A stretch of 64,000 nucleotides of DNA. Origin: CAWDVH01 sp963805705 (GTDB lineage: Bacteria; Actinomycetota; Actinomycetes; Streptosporangiales; Streptosporangiaceae). The position numbers were made by a program, and so were the translations under genes. Positions 42,831 to 51,150 of the stretch are shown here, piece after piece. The stretch is from positions 496,001 to 560,000 of the forward strand of contig CAWDVH010000005.1 in the NCBI GenBank assembly GCA_963805705.1. Reading direction: 5' to 3'. The notes below the pieces were generated by a model, which did no database searches, was not told where the DNA came from, and worked only from the letters and a program-made list of their open reading frames with translations. Numbering within the stretch: position 1 is the stretch's first letter; each line of letters starts with the position of its first letter.

Positions 42831-44495
42831 ATGCCCGAGTTCATCTATCAGATGCAGGCTGTGCGCAAGTCGCACGGCGACAAGCTCATCCTCGACAACG
42901 TGACCCTCGCATTCCTGCCGGGCGCCAAGATCGGCGTCGTCGGGCCCAACGGCACGGGCAAATCGACGCTGCTGCGGATGATGGCCGGGACCGAGCACCC
43001 CTCGAACGGCGACGCGCGCCTGATGCCGGGGTTCAGCGTCGGGATGCTCGACCAGGAGCCGGTGCTGGATGAGACCAAGACCGTCCTCGGCAACGTCGAG
43101 GACGGCGTTGCCGGGACCAAGGCGCTGCTGGCGCGGTACAACGAGATCGCCGAGCAGATGGCCACGGATTACTCCGACGAGCTGCTGGAGGAGATGGGAA
43201 AGCTGCAGGAGCAGCTGGACCACCGGGAAGCCTGGGACCTGGACAGCCAGCTTGAGCAGGCCATGGACGCGCTGCGCTGCCCGCCGCCCGATGCCGAGGT
43301 GAGCGTGCTGTCCGGCGGCGAGAAGCGGCGGGTCGCGCTGTGCAAGCTGCTGCTCCAGCAGCCGGACCTGCTGCTGCTCGATGAGCCGACCAACCACCTG
43401 GACGCCGAGAGCGTCCTGTGGCTGGAGCAGCACCTGGAGAAGTACCCGGGCACTGTCGTGGCGGTCACGCACGACAGGTACTTCCTGGACAACGTGGCCG
43501 GATGGATCCTCGAGCTCGACCGCGGCCGTGCCTACCCGTATGAGGGCAACTACTCGGTCTACCTGGAGACCAAGGCCGCGCGCCTGAAGGTCGAGGGCCA
43601 GAAGGACATCAAGAAGCGCAAGCGGCTGGAGGACGAGCTGGAGTGGGTGCGCTCGAGCCCGCGGGCCCGGCAGGCCAAGAGCCGCTCACGGCTGGCGCGC
43701 TACGAGGAGATGGCGGCCGAGGCCGATCAGAACCGCAAGCTGGACTTCGAGGAGATCCAGATACCGCCGGGCCCCCGGCTGGGCAGCCTGGTGGTCGAGG
43801 TCACGGACCTGTCCAAGGGCTTCGATGACCGCATGCTGATCGAGGACCTCAGCTTTAGCCTGCCGCCGAACGGCATTGTCGGCGTCATCGGGCCGAACGG
43901 CGTGGGCAAGACCACGCTATTCAAGATGATCGTGGGGGAGGAGCAGCCGGACAGCGGCTCGATCCGGATCGGCGAGACGGTGCAGATCGCCTACGTCGAT
44001 CAGTCCCGCGGCCGCATCGACCCGGACAAGAACGTCTGGGAGGCGATCTCCGACGGCGAGACCCACATCAGGGCGGGCCGCAGCGAGATCCCCAGCCGCG
44101 CGTACGTGGCCGCCTTCGGGTTCAAGGGCGCGGACCAGCAGAAGCCGGCCGGGATCTTGTCGGGCGGCGAGCGCAACCGGGTCAACCTCGCGCTCACCCT
44201 GAAGCAGGGCGGCAACCTGCTGCTGCTGGACGAGCCGACCAACGACCTGGACGTCGAAACGCTGTCGTCGCTGGAGAACGCGCTGCTGGAATTTCCCGGC
44301 TGCGCGGTGATCACGAGCCACGACCGCTGGTTCCTGGACCGGATCGCCACGCACATCCTGGCCTGGGAGGGCGGGTCGAGCTGGTACTGGTTCGAGGGGA
44401 ACTTCGAGTCGTACGAGAAGAACAAGATCGATCGCCTGGGAGCCGAGGCCGCCCGGCCGCACCGGGTGACCTACCGGAAGCTGACGAGGGGCTGA
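42831..44495 (+). CDS. ettA: Energy-dependent translational throttle protein (ABC-F ATPase)
   Basis: EttA binds the ribosomal E site and gates entry into elongation according to the ATP/ADP ratio. The 554-residue protein has two ABC domains: Walker A GPNGTGKST (38-46) with LSGGEKRRV and LLLDEPTNHLD, and Walker A GPNGVGKTT with LSGGERNRV and LLLDEPTNDLD. The arm and linker region (RLEDELEWVRSSPRARQAKSRSR) between them is the signature of EttA within ABC-F. No membrane segment. It is separate from the ssb gene by 166 bp. Confidence 0.93.
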   Translation: MPEFIYQMQAVRKSHGDKLILDNVTLAFLPGAKIGVVGPNGTGKSTLLRMMAGTEHPSNGDARLMPGFSVGMLDQEPVLDETKTVLGNVEDGVAGTKALLARYNEIAEQMATDYSDELLEEMGKLQEQLDHREAWDLDSQLEQAMDALRCPPPDAEVSVLSGGEKRRVALCKLLLQQPDLLLLDEPTNHLDAESVLWLEQHLEKYPGTVVAVTHDRYFLDNVAGWILELDRGRAYPYEGNYSVYLETKAARLKVEGQKDIKKRKRLEDELEWVRSSPRARQAKSRSRLARYEEMAAEADQNRKLDFEEIQIPPGPRLGSLVVEVTDLSKGFDDRMLIEDLSFSLPPNGIVGVIGPNGVGKTTLFKMIVGEEQPDSGSIRIGETVQIAYVDQSRGRIDPDKNVWEAISDGETHIRAGRSEIPSRAYVAAFGFKGADQQKPAGILSGGERNRVNLALTLKQGGNLLLLDEPTNDLDVETLSSLENALLEFPGCAVITSHDRWFLDRIATHILAWEGGSSWYWFEGNFESYEKNKIDRLGAEAARPHRVTYRKLTRG

Positions 44496-44560
44496 GCGCG
44501 CTCGGCCGGTAACCGCGAGGCCGGAAACCGCGAGGCTGAAAACTGCGAGGAAGGAACCGC

Positions 44561-45007
44561 ATGCCCGGGCTTTCCCGGTTCACCGATCTGGTGAACGCTG
44601 ATCACGGTCTGGCCGTCGTCTCGGTGTCCCGCCCGGACGGGACTATCGCCTCCTCGGTCGTTAACGCCGGGGTGCTCAGCCATCCTGTCACGGGAGCCCC
44701 GGTCGTCGGCATCGTCGCGCGCGGTGACTCGCGCAAGCTCGGCTACCTGCGCGTCCGGCCTCGTGCCACCGTCGTGCTCAGGTCAGGCTGGCAGTGGGCG
44801 GCGGCCGAAGGGCCCGCCGAGCTGGCGGGCCCTGGCGATCTGCTCGACGGCATCGACCCCGAGCGACTGCGGGTGCTGCTGCGCGAGATATTCGAGGCCG
44901 CGGGCGGCGTCCACGATGACTGGGACACCTACGATCGGGTCATGGCGCAGGAGGGCCGTACCGCCGTCCTGATCAGGCCGGAGCGCGTCTACTCGAACCG
45001 GAGCTAG
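44561..45007 (+). CDS. PPOX-class F420-dependent enzyme
   Basis: A 148-residue split-barrel flavin/deazaflavin-binding protein: VSVSRPDGTIASSVVNAG, VGIVARGDSRKLGYLRVRPRATVVL and the late DRVMAQEGRTAVLIRPERVY are typical of TIGR-type PPOX F420 proteins of actinobacteria. It likely reduces an unknown substrate with F420H2. AGGAAGG stands before the ATG. It ends just before a tandem repeat and converges on the globin gene. Confidence 0.78.
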   Translation: MPGLSRFTDLVNADHGLAVVSVSRPDGTIASSVVNAGVLSHPVTGAPVVGIVARGDSRKLGYLRVRPRATVVLRSGWQWAAAEGPAELAGPGDLLDGIDPERLRVLLREIFEAAGGVHDDWDTYDRVMAQEGRTAVLIRPERVYSNRS

Positions 45008-45026
45008 GCCAGCGGGCCCGCGGGCC

Positions 45027-45112
45027 GGCCGGTGACTAGGGCGGCCGGTGACTAGGCCAGCCGGTGATCAGGCCAGCCGGTGATCAGGCCAGCCGGTGAT
45101 CAGGCCGGCCGG
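45027..45112. repeat. Tandem repeat between convergent genes
   Basis: About five copies of a 16-17-bp unit, GGCCAGCCGGTGATCA, the first two being GGCCGGTGACTA variants. It fills the whole space between the PPOX gene stop and the globin gene stop. Confidence 0.75.
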
Positions 45113-45114
45113 GA

Positions 45115-45540
45115 TTAAGCCGGGCTGAGGCCAAGGTCGGCGCTGCCCGCCGCGGGCAGCTGATTGACCAGGCTGTGGGCGGCCATCACCAGGTAGTCCC
45201 ACAGCTGGACGTCCTGATCCTCCGTCAGCGCCAGCTCGTCCAGCGCCACGCGCATGTGACGCAGCCAGGCGTCGCGCTCAGCCTCGCCGATGGCGAAGTG
45301 CGCGTGCCGCATTCTGAGCCGCGGATGCCCCCGCCGCTCGTTATAGGTGGCGGGGCCGCCCCAGTACTGGATGAGGAAGAGCGCCAGGTGCTCCTCGGCC
45401 GGCCCGAGGTCGCGGCTTGGATAGACCGCCCGGAGCTCCGGATCGCCCGCGACCTCCTGATAGAACCTGTGCACCAGGCGCCGGAACGTCTCTTCCCCGC
45501 CTACTGCCTCGTAGAAGCTGAGCTCACGTGTCTCGTCCAT
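45115..45540 (-). CDS. glbO: Truncated haemoglobin, group II
   Basis: A 141-residue 2-on-2 globin. Visible haem-pocket residues are the B10 Tyr in HRFYQEV, the CD1 Tyr in RAVYP, the proximal His in RMRHAHF and the G8 Trp in DAWLRHM, the trHbO set. Group II globins bind O2 tightly and help with NO or peroxide stress. The ATG at 45540 begins the family-like protein. It overlaps the upstream MscS gene by 17 bp, so both are probably on one leftward transcript. Confidence 0.88.
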   Translation of the reverse strand: MDETRELSFYEAVGGEETFRRLVHRFYQEVAGDPELRAVYPSRDLGPAEEHLALFLIQYWGGPATYNERRGHPRLRMRHAHFAIGEAERDAWLRHMRVALDELALTEDQDVQLWDYLVMAAHSLVNQLPAAGSADLGLSPA

Positions 45541-46612
45541 GACGGGTTCCAGAGTACGTTGCGGAAACGGGGGCCGCTCCGTCCGGCGGGGCTGGCCTGT
45601 CACCCGCTGTCCGCCCCGGCGCGCCCGCGCTCGCCACCGCCATGGCGCCCCAGGCATCCAGCGAGTTCTTCAGGCGCTCCCGCAGCTCCCGCGCTACATC
45701 CCACTGCCGCAGCGGCGCGGTCCTGGCGGTCACCCGCATGACCACGGACTCGCCGGACAGCTCCTGGATCCCCCAGACCTCAGGCGCCTCCAGCAGGACA
45801 CCTTGCCAGGAGGCGTCCTGCCACAGGCTCGACGTCGCCTGCTGCATCACTTCCCGGACCACGGCGACGTCACGGTCATAGGGGACAGGAAAGTCGACAA
45901 CGGCGCGGGCCCAGCTCTGGGACTCGTTACCCGTCTGCTTAATCGTGCCGTTGCGGATATACCAGGCGACGCCGTTTACGTCCCGCAGCCGGGTGATCCG
46001 CAGGCTGACCCCCTCGACCGTTCCGGTGATGTCGCCGATGTTAATGACGTCCCCGACGCCGTACTGGTCCTCGAGCAGCATGAATATCCCGGCCAGGAAG
46101 TCCTTGACCAGGTTCTGCGCGCCGAACCCGATGGCCACGCCGAGGACTCCCGCGCTGGCCAGCACCGGCGCGAGGTTCAGTCCCAAGTCGCCGAGGATGA
46201 TGACCGCCGCGATGCTCATGATGGTGACCGACGCCGCGTTGCGCAGGACCGAGTCGAGGGCGTTGGCCCGCTGCTGACGCCGCTCGCGAAAGAGCACGCG
46301 CGCCTTGTCCGGCCGGGATCCGGCATCTTCCCTGGCCCTGGCCGTGATCCGGCTGATCATACGGAGTGCCCCGGCCCGGACGATCAGCGCGAGCAGCAGG
46401 ACGAAACCCACGCGCAGCGCCATGTGCACGGGCCCGGCGAAGAAGACCTTGGTCAGCTCCGCCGCCCTGGTGCTGTGGGAGAAGTCCCACACCAGGCGGC
46501 AGGCGATACCGGGGTCGGAGCCGGCCGGGGGCGCGCACGCCTGAGTGAGCGGATCGCTCGCGGGCTGGGCCGGCACGGGCAGCAGGGCCCGGGCGAGCGC
46601 TTCGGGGGTCAC
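45524..46612 (-). CDS. Small-conductance mechanosensitive channel (MscS family)
   Basis: A 362-residue channel. The N-terminal periplasmic part carries a Cys pair; helices lie at about residues 65-90 and 120-145, and the pore-lining TM3 region is VLASAGVLGVAIGFGAQNLVKDFLAGIFMLLE, followed by the beta domain (YGVGDVINIGDITGTVEGV). It opens under osmotic downshock. The GTG at 46612 has GAGGAGGA eight bases before it and is chosen over the longer open frame. Confidence 0.87.
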   Translation of the reverse strand: MTPEALARALLPVPAQPASDPLTQACAPPAGSDPGIACRLVWDFSHSTRAAELTKVFFAGPVHMALRVGFVLLLALIVRAGALRMISRITARAREDAGSRPDKARVLFRERRQQRANALDSVLRNAASVTIMSIAAVIILGDLGLNLAPVLASAGVLGVAIGFGAQNLVKDFLAGIFMLLEDQYGVGDVINIGDITGTVEGVSLRITRLRDVNGVAWYIRNGTIKQTGNESQSWARAVVDFPVPYDRDVAVVREVMQQATSSLWQDASWQGVLLEAPEVWGIQELSGESVVMRVTARTAPLRQWDVARELRERLKNSLDAWGAMAVASAGAPGRTAGDRPAPPDGAAPVSATYSGTRHGRDT

Positions 46613-46913
46613 GGCGCAGTCCTCCTCAGTGGGCAGCTCCCTCGCGGGTAAACGGCGTGTCCTATGGTGGCCGGCGATCCGGCCTATCGCGGCCAATCGG
46701 CCGGCGAGAGTACCGGGAGGCGCTGCTCACCGTCTGAGGCCCGGGACCACGGCTGGTCAGCGGCGCAGGCCAGGTAGTAAGCGTCCCGAGTGCTCTCGCC
46801 GCAGGCCGCCGCGCCCGGCTAGGCTATGGCTGTTGGCGGACCGGCCTTCGGGTTGTCACACTGGTCACGGGTGCCCCGGCGGCACGAGCGGCGCACCCCG
46901 GCGGGAGGTGCGA
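46613..46913. other. Divergent intergenic region, nothing recognised
   Basis: Three hundred bp between the leftward MscS and the rightward HNH gene. Both ribosome sites are evident at its ends. No hairpin, repeat or small gene stands out; promoters for both directions are expected. Confidence 0.4.
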
Positions 46914-47426
46914 GTGCGTCGGGTATTGCTGCTCAACATCACGTATGAGCCGCTGACCACGGTCGGCCTGCATCGCGCCGTGTGCCTGGTGCTCGGTGAC
47001 AAGGCGGAAGTACTGCATGACGACGCCGAGGGCGCGGTCCTGCACTCCGCGTCGGTCATCATCGCCACTCCCTCAGTTATCCGGCTGCGCCGCTACATCC
47101 GGCTGCCGTATCGCAGCCGCGTCCCGCTGACCAGGGCGGCCCTGATGCGCCGGGACAATTACCTGTGCGCGTACTGCGGAAGCAAGGCCGACACGATCGA
47201 TCACGTGGTCCCGCGCAGCCGCGGCGGTACGCACGCATGGGAGAACTGCGTCGCTTCCTGTAACAAGTGCAATCACCGCAAGGCCGACCGGCTCGTCGAG
47301 GAACTCGGCTGGAGCTTGCGCTTCGATCCGGCTGTGCCGCATGGCTCGCACTGGCGGCTCATCGGCGCCGCCCACGACGGCGACCCGCACTGGGCCGCCT
47401 ATCTGCCCGAGCCCAGCGCCGCCTGA
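46914..47426 (+). CDS. HNH endonuclease
   Basis: A 170-residue protein. The N-terminal half is VLLLNITYEPLTTVGLHRAV, conserved in actinobacterial and cyanobacterial HNH proteins. The nuclease domain has CAYCG, DTIDHVVPRSRGG (the HNH His) and CVASCNKCNHRKADR, that is four zinc-binding Cys. It cuts DNA; the target and role are unknown, though the wide spread of this form suggests a housekeeping repair role. The GTG start has GGGAGG five bases ahead. Its 3' end overlaps the converging MFS gene. Confidence 0.87.
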   Translation: MRRVLLLNITYEPLTTVGLHRAVCLVLGDKAEVLHDDAEGAVLHSASVIIATPSVIRLRRYIRLPYRSRVPLTRAALMRRDNYLCAYCGSKADTIDHVVPRSRGGTHAWENCVASCNKCNHRKADRLVEELGWSLRFDPAVPHGSHWRLIGAAHDGDPHWAAYLPEPSAA

Positions 47427-48963
47427 CCCGTTCCCCCGCTGGCTGCAGCCGGCGAGCCGTCCGGATCGGGACTGGCCAGATCGGGGCCGGATCGGGCCGG
47501 CCAGATCGAGGCAGGCCGGATCGGGCCGGCCGGATCGGGCCGGCCGAATCGGGACCGGTCAGCGCCTGCGTCTGCGTTGCTGCCCCCAGGTCGCGCATGT
47601 CGCGCTGGGTGAGCGCGCCCAGGATCGTGATGGCCAGGACCGCCCCGGCGACCGGGAAGAACGGGGACGGGCCGAGATGGTGCACGAGCACGCCGGAGAT
47701 CAGCACCGAGATGGGGAAGCTGCCGATGCTCGCGAGCATCACCAGGCTCATCACGCGGCCCAGCAGATAGCCAGGCGCCCATTGCTGGAGCAGGGTGATG
47801 AGCACGATGTTGCCGAAGCCGTTGAATATCCCGAAGACCACGATCGCCGCGCAGGCACCGGCCAGGCTGCCGAGGAACGGCACCAGGCAGACCGCCAGCG
47901 CCGCGAACAGGTAACCGCAGCAGGCCACGGCGGCCGGGCGGCGCAGGCCGGTAGCCTTGGCCGCGGCGAGCGTCCCGGCCACGCCGCCAGCGCCGGCGCA
48001 CGCGATCAGCGCGCCGTCGCCGGCCGCGCCGAAGCTCATGTGGGCCAGCGACGGCAGCGCTACCTCGAAGGTCCCGCCGAAGACCAGGTTCGCCACCACG
48101 CATACCAGCAGGAGGGTCTGCAGCATGCGCGAGCGGCGCAGCAGTGACCACACGCCCTCCGGCGCCCCTGGCTCGGCGGCCGGGCCAGTCTCGGCGGCCG
48201 GGCCAGGCACGGCGGCCACGCCTGGTACCACGGCCAGCCCGGGCTCTGCAGCGCCGGCCGGGCTGACCTGCGGTGCCGGGGCGGCGCGCGCGCCGATCAG
48301 CAGCAGGGCCAGGGCGGAGATGGCGAACGACGCCGCATCCACCGCGAACGCGGTGGCCGGGCCTACGGTCGTCACCAGGAGCCCGCCGAGAATCGGGCCC
48401 ACCAGCAAGCCGACCTCCATCATGGCCGACGACACGGCGTTCCCGGCCTGGAGCTGGTCCGGCTCCAGCAGCGTCGGCATGATCGTGAACGACGAGGGCA
48501 GGAACACGCCCTCGCCGGCGCCGATCAGGGCCGCAATGGGGCCGAGCGCCACCAGCGAGACCAGGTGCCGGGCGGCGATGACGGCGAGCGCGGCGACCAG
48601 CACGCAGCGGACGGCGTCGGCCGCCAGCATGACGGTGCGCGGCCCGATCTTGTCGGCCAGGACGCCGCCGACGGGAATGAGCAGCGTGCGCGGTATCCCG
48701 TAGCAGGCCAGGACGGCTCCGAGCAGGACCGGGCCGCCGTGGGCCGACAGGATCAGCCACGGCAGGGCGACCGCGTAGCAGAAGTCGCCGATCGTCGAGG
48801 TGAGCTGGCCGACGCTCAGGAGCCGGAAGTCCCGGCTCGCCAGCGGGCCGGCGGTGAAGGCGGCCCGCAGCCGGGCTGACGCTCCGCGGCGCGCGGCGGC
48901 TGCGGGGCGGGCGGGCGCCTCCGGCTGGCCTGCCGCGCCCGGGCGGCGCTTTCTGCCGCTCAT
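47359..48963 (-). CDS. MFS transporter controlled by an ArsR-type gene
   Basis: A 534-residue MFS_3 protein: LASRDFRLLSVGQLTSTIGDF at the start, GGVLADKIGPRTVML as motif A, about 12 helices, and an Ala/Pro-rich cytosolic loop of 40 residues in the middle. The C-terminal 70 residues are translated GC-rich repeat (47461-47559) and basic residues, and overlap the HNH gene by 68 bp. The ATG at 48963 overlaps the stop of the regulator gene (ATGA), so the two are one operon. Drug or metabolite efflux is likely. Confidence 0.83.
   Translation of the reverse strand: MSGRKRRPGAAGQPEAPARPAAAARRGASARLRAAFTAGPLASRDFRLLSVGQLTSTIGDFCYAVALPWLILSAHGGPVLLGAVLACYGIPRTLLIPVGGVLADKIGPRTVMLAADAVRCVLVAALAVIAARHLVSLVALGPIAALIGAGEGVFLPSSFTIMPTLLEPDQLQAGNAVSSAMMEVGLLVGPILGGLLVTTVGPATAFAVDAASFAISALALLLIGARAAPAPQVSPAGAAEPGLAVVPGVAAVPGPAAETGPAAEPGAPEGVWSLLRRSRMLQTLLLVCVVANLVFGGTFEVALPSLAHMSFGAAGDGALIACAGAGGVAGTLAAAKATGLRRPAAVACCGYLFAALAVCLVPFLGSLAGACAAIVVFGIFNGFGNIVLITLLQQWAPGYLLGRVMSLVMLASIGSFPISVLISGVLVHHLGPSPFFPVAGAVLAITILGALTQRDMRDLGAATQTQALTGPDSAGPIRPARSGLPRSGRPDPAPIWPVPIRTARRLQPAGERVRRRWARADRRPSAGRRRGRRR
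47461..47559. repeat. GC-rich tandem repeat in the 3' end of the MFS gene
   Basis: Seven or so imperfect copies of a 14-bp motif GGCCGGATCGGGCC. It is translated into GPDSAGPIRPARSG-like sequence in the MFS tail and lies just past the HNH stop. Confidence 0.65.
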
Positions 48964-49679
48964 GACTGCGCGTCCGGGCGGAACCACGGGGTCAGGTCGA
49001 AGATCGCGTGCACCCGGCGGCTGCCCGGCGGCCGGTCGGCCGTATCCAGCCTGCGGTAGTCCGACAGCACCGCCCGCAGCCGCATTTGGACCTCGGCCAG
49101 CTCGTCCGGGGTCACGTGCAGCACGTCATTGTGCTGGCAGGCGGCCGACCGCCACTCCGGCGGGTAGTCGGCCTGGCGGTCGAGATACTCATGCCGGACC
49201 TCCTCGACCCTGGCCTGCACGCTCTCCGACAGCAGGCGGGCCGCCGCCTTGACCGCCTCGGGCTGGTCGGGATCGTCGGAAAACGAGAACGCGACCCCGC
49301 GCGACCGCCAGGGCCGGTGCCGGCCGTCCGCGGCGCTGTCCGCGTCCTCCTCAACGAATCCGTGCCGGGCCAGGGCCCGCAGGTGGTAACTGCAGGCCGA
49401 CGGCGACAGGCCGGCGATATCGGCGCACTCGGTGGCCGTCGACGGGCCGACCGTCACCAGGTGCTGGAGGATCGCGATCCGGGCGGGATGGGCCATGGCG
49501 CGCATGGCCCGCGGATCGGTGATCATGAAGGGGTTGTCCAGGGTTCCCGCCTCGGGCGCTGGCCCATCCTCAGCCGGCTCGGCCGCTGTGACATCCGTCG
49601 GCTCGGGCGCTGTGATTTCCGCTGCGGGGGCCGTCTCTGGCTCAGCCATCACCGTCTCGGCTGGATCTCTGAAGGACAT
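48960..49679 (-). CDS. ArsR-like winged-helix regulator
   Basis: A 239-residue DNA-binding protein. After an acidic, Ala/Pro-rich lead of 50 residues, a winged helix covers about 53-115 (MRAMAHPARIAILQHLVTVG, then ECADIAGLSPSACSYHLRALARHGFVEE). A C-terminal helical effector or dimer domain follows. No metal-binding Cys motif is visible, so it probably senses an organic ligand. It is the first gene of an operon with the MFS transporter and is divergent from the acyl-CoA dehydrogenase. Start may be the ATG at 49679 or the one 11 codons later; neither has a strong SD. Confidence 0.8.
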   Translation of the reverse strand: MSFRDPAETVMAEPETAPAAEITAPEPTDVTAAEPAEDGPAPEAGTLDNPFMITDPRAMRAMAHPARIAILQHLVTVGPSTATECADIAGLSPSACSYHLRALARHGFVEEDADSAADGRHRPWRSRGVAFSFSDDPDQPEAVKAAARLLSESVQARVEEVRHEYLDRQADYPPEWRSAACQHNDVLHVTPDELAEVQMRLRAVLSDYRRLDTADRPPGSRRVHAIFDLTPWFRPDAQS

Positions 49680-49681
49680 GC

Positions 49682-49715
49682 TGTGAAACAGTAGCTTCGA
49701 AATAAAATTTTCACA
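49682..49715. promoter_or_regulatory. Inverted repeat in the divergent regulator/dehydrogenase promoter
   Basis: TGTGAAA (49682-49688) and TTTCACA (49709-49715) form a perfect inverted repeat with a 20-bp centre, in an AT-rich patch just upstream of the regulator start. It fits an operator for the winged-helix protein. Confidence 0.45.
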
Positions 49716-49789
49716 AGTAGCGGATGCGGATTGTCGCACGGGCAGTGTTACGTTCGCCATGCACCAGGGCTGACGGAGGGGGCACGGCG

Positions 49790-50932
49790 ATGCGGCGGGA
49801 GATCTTCACCGACGAGCACGAGGCGTTCCGCGAGATGGTGGGGTCTTTCATCACCGCCGAGATCGCGCCTTACCACGAGCAGTGGGAGCGCGATGGGCAG
49901 GTCTCGCGCGAGGTGTGGCGGGCGGCCGGGCGGGCCGGGCTGCTCGGTATCGAGATGGACGAGAAGTACGGCGGCGGCGGGAGCCCCGACTACCGGTACT
50001 ACCTGATCCTGAACGAGGAGCTGGCCAGGGCAGGCGCGCACGGGCCCGGTTTCTCCGTGCACAACGACATCATCGGCCAGTACCTGCGGCGGCTGGCCAG
50101 TCCCGAGCAGTGCGAGCGCTGGCTGCCCGGCTACTGCTCCGGCGAGATCATCACCGCCATCGCGATGACCGAGCCCGGCGCGGGCAGCGACCTGCAGGGC
50201 ATCCGCACCTCGGCGGTCCGCGACGGTGACCAGTACGTGCTCAACGGCCAGAAGACATTCATCTCCAACGGCCTGCTGTCCGACCTGGTCATCGTCGTCG
50301 CGCGGACGGATCCGGACGCCGGCCACGGCGGGATCAGCCTGCTGGTCGTCGAGCGCGGGATGGCCGGATTCGAGCGCGGCCGCCGGCTGGAGAAAATCGG
50401 CCTGCATGCCCAGGACACCTCGGAGCTGTTCTTCACCGACGTGCGGGTGCCCGCGGAAAACCTGCTCGGGGACGAGGGCGGCGGGTTCGTCGCGCTGATG
50501 CAGAACCTGCCCCGCGAGCGCATCGCCATCGGGACCGCGGCCCTGGCCGGGGCCGAGAAGGTCTTCGAGGAAACGCTGGGCTACTGCAAGCAGCGCCATG
50601 CGTTCGGCCGGCCCATCGGGAGTTTCCAGCACAGCCGCTTCGTGCTCGCCGAGATGGCGACCGAGCTGGCCGTGGCCAGGGCGTTCACCGACCGCGCGGT
50701 GACCGAGCACTGCGCCGAGCGGCTCTCCAACGAGGATGCCTCGATGGTCAAATGGTGGGACACCGAGCTGTGCAACCGAGTCGTCGACCGGTGCGTGCAG
50801 CTGTATGGCGGCTATGGCTACATGCGCGAGTACCCGGTGGCGCGCGCGTTCGCGGACGGCCGGGTCCAGACGATCTTCGGCGGGACCACCGAGATCATGA
50901 AGGAGATCATCGGCCGTGGCCTCGGCGTGTAG
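49790..50932 (+). CDS. Acyl-CoA dehydrogenase
   Basis: A 380-residue FAD enzyme introducing a double bond into an acyl-CoA. Recognised by AIAMTEPGAGSDLQGI (FAD/substrate site), YVLNGQKTFISNG, the RERIAIG loop, YCKQRHAFGRPIGSFQ and the C-terminal QLYGGYGYMREYPVAR with FGGTTEIMKEIIGR. The catalytic Glu probably lies in the GGTTEI region. It has the length of long-chain type enzymes of actinobacteria. The ATG at 49790 has GGAGGGGG upstream. It is divergent from the ArsR/MFS operon. Confidence 0.9.
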   Translation: MRREIFTDEHEAFREMVGSFITAEIAPYHEQWERDGQVSREVWRAAGRAGLLGIEMDEKYGGGGSPDYRYYLILNEELARAGAHGPGFSVHNDIIGQYLRRLASPEQCERWLPGYCSGEIITAIAMTEPGAGSDLQGIRTSAVRDGDQYVLNGQKTFISNGLLSDLVIVVARTDPDAGHGGISLLVVERGMAGFERGRRLEKIGLHAQDTSELFFTDVRVPAENLLGDEGGGFVALMQNLPRERIAIGTAALAGAEKVFEETLGYCKQRHAFGRPIGSFQHSRFVLAEMATELAVARAFTDRAVTEHCAERLSNEDASMVKWWDTELCNRVVDRCVQLYGGYGYMREYPVARAFADGRVQTIFGGTTEIMKEIIGRGLGV

Positions 50933-50973
50933 CGGCCGCGGATTCCTGCCGTCTCGCACCATGATCGTATTAG

Positions 50974-51014
50974 CGGGGGCTTTTCTCAGTCGCATGAGCT
51001 GACAGAAGCCCCCG
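50974..51014 (+). terminator. Strong hairpin after the acyl-CoA dehydrogenase gene
   Basis: CGGGGGCTT (50974-50982) and AAGCCCCCG (51006-51014) form a 9-bp GC-rich stem; an inner TCAG/CTGA pairing can extend it. There is no U-run, as often in actinobacteria. Confidence 0.6.
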
Positions 51015-51150
51015 TTAATCTGGCCAGGGCTCGTTTATGACGCCTCGGGGCTAGATCGGGCACGGGCTGTCATAGGCTGGGCCAGGGGCCCGGACGACGC
51101 CTGGGCGGACTCAGGCGGCGGCGGACTCAGGACAGGGACGGAGTGGCGAC

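Noticed and set aside
45027..45112. CRISPR-like array
   Set aside because: Units are contiguous 16-17-bp tandem repeats without spacers, and no cas gene is in the window.
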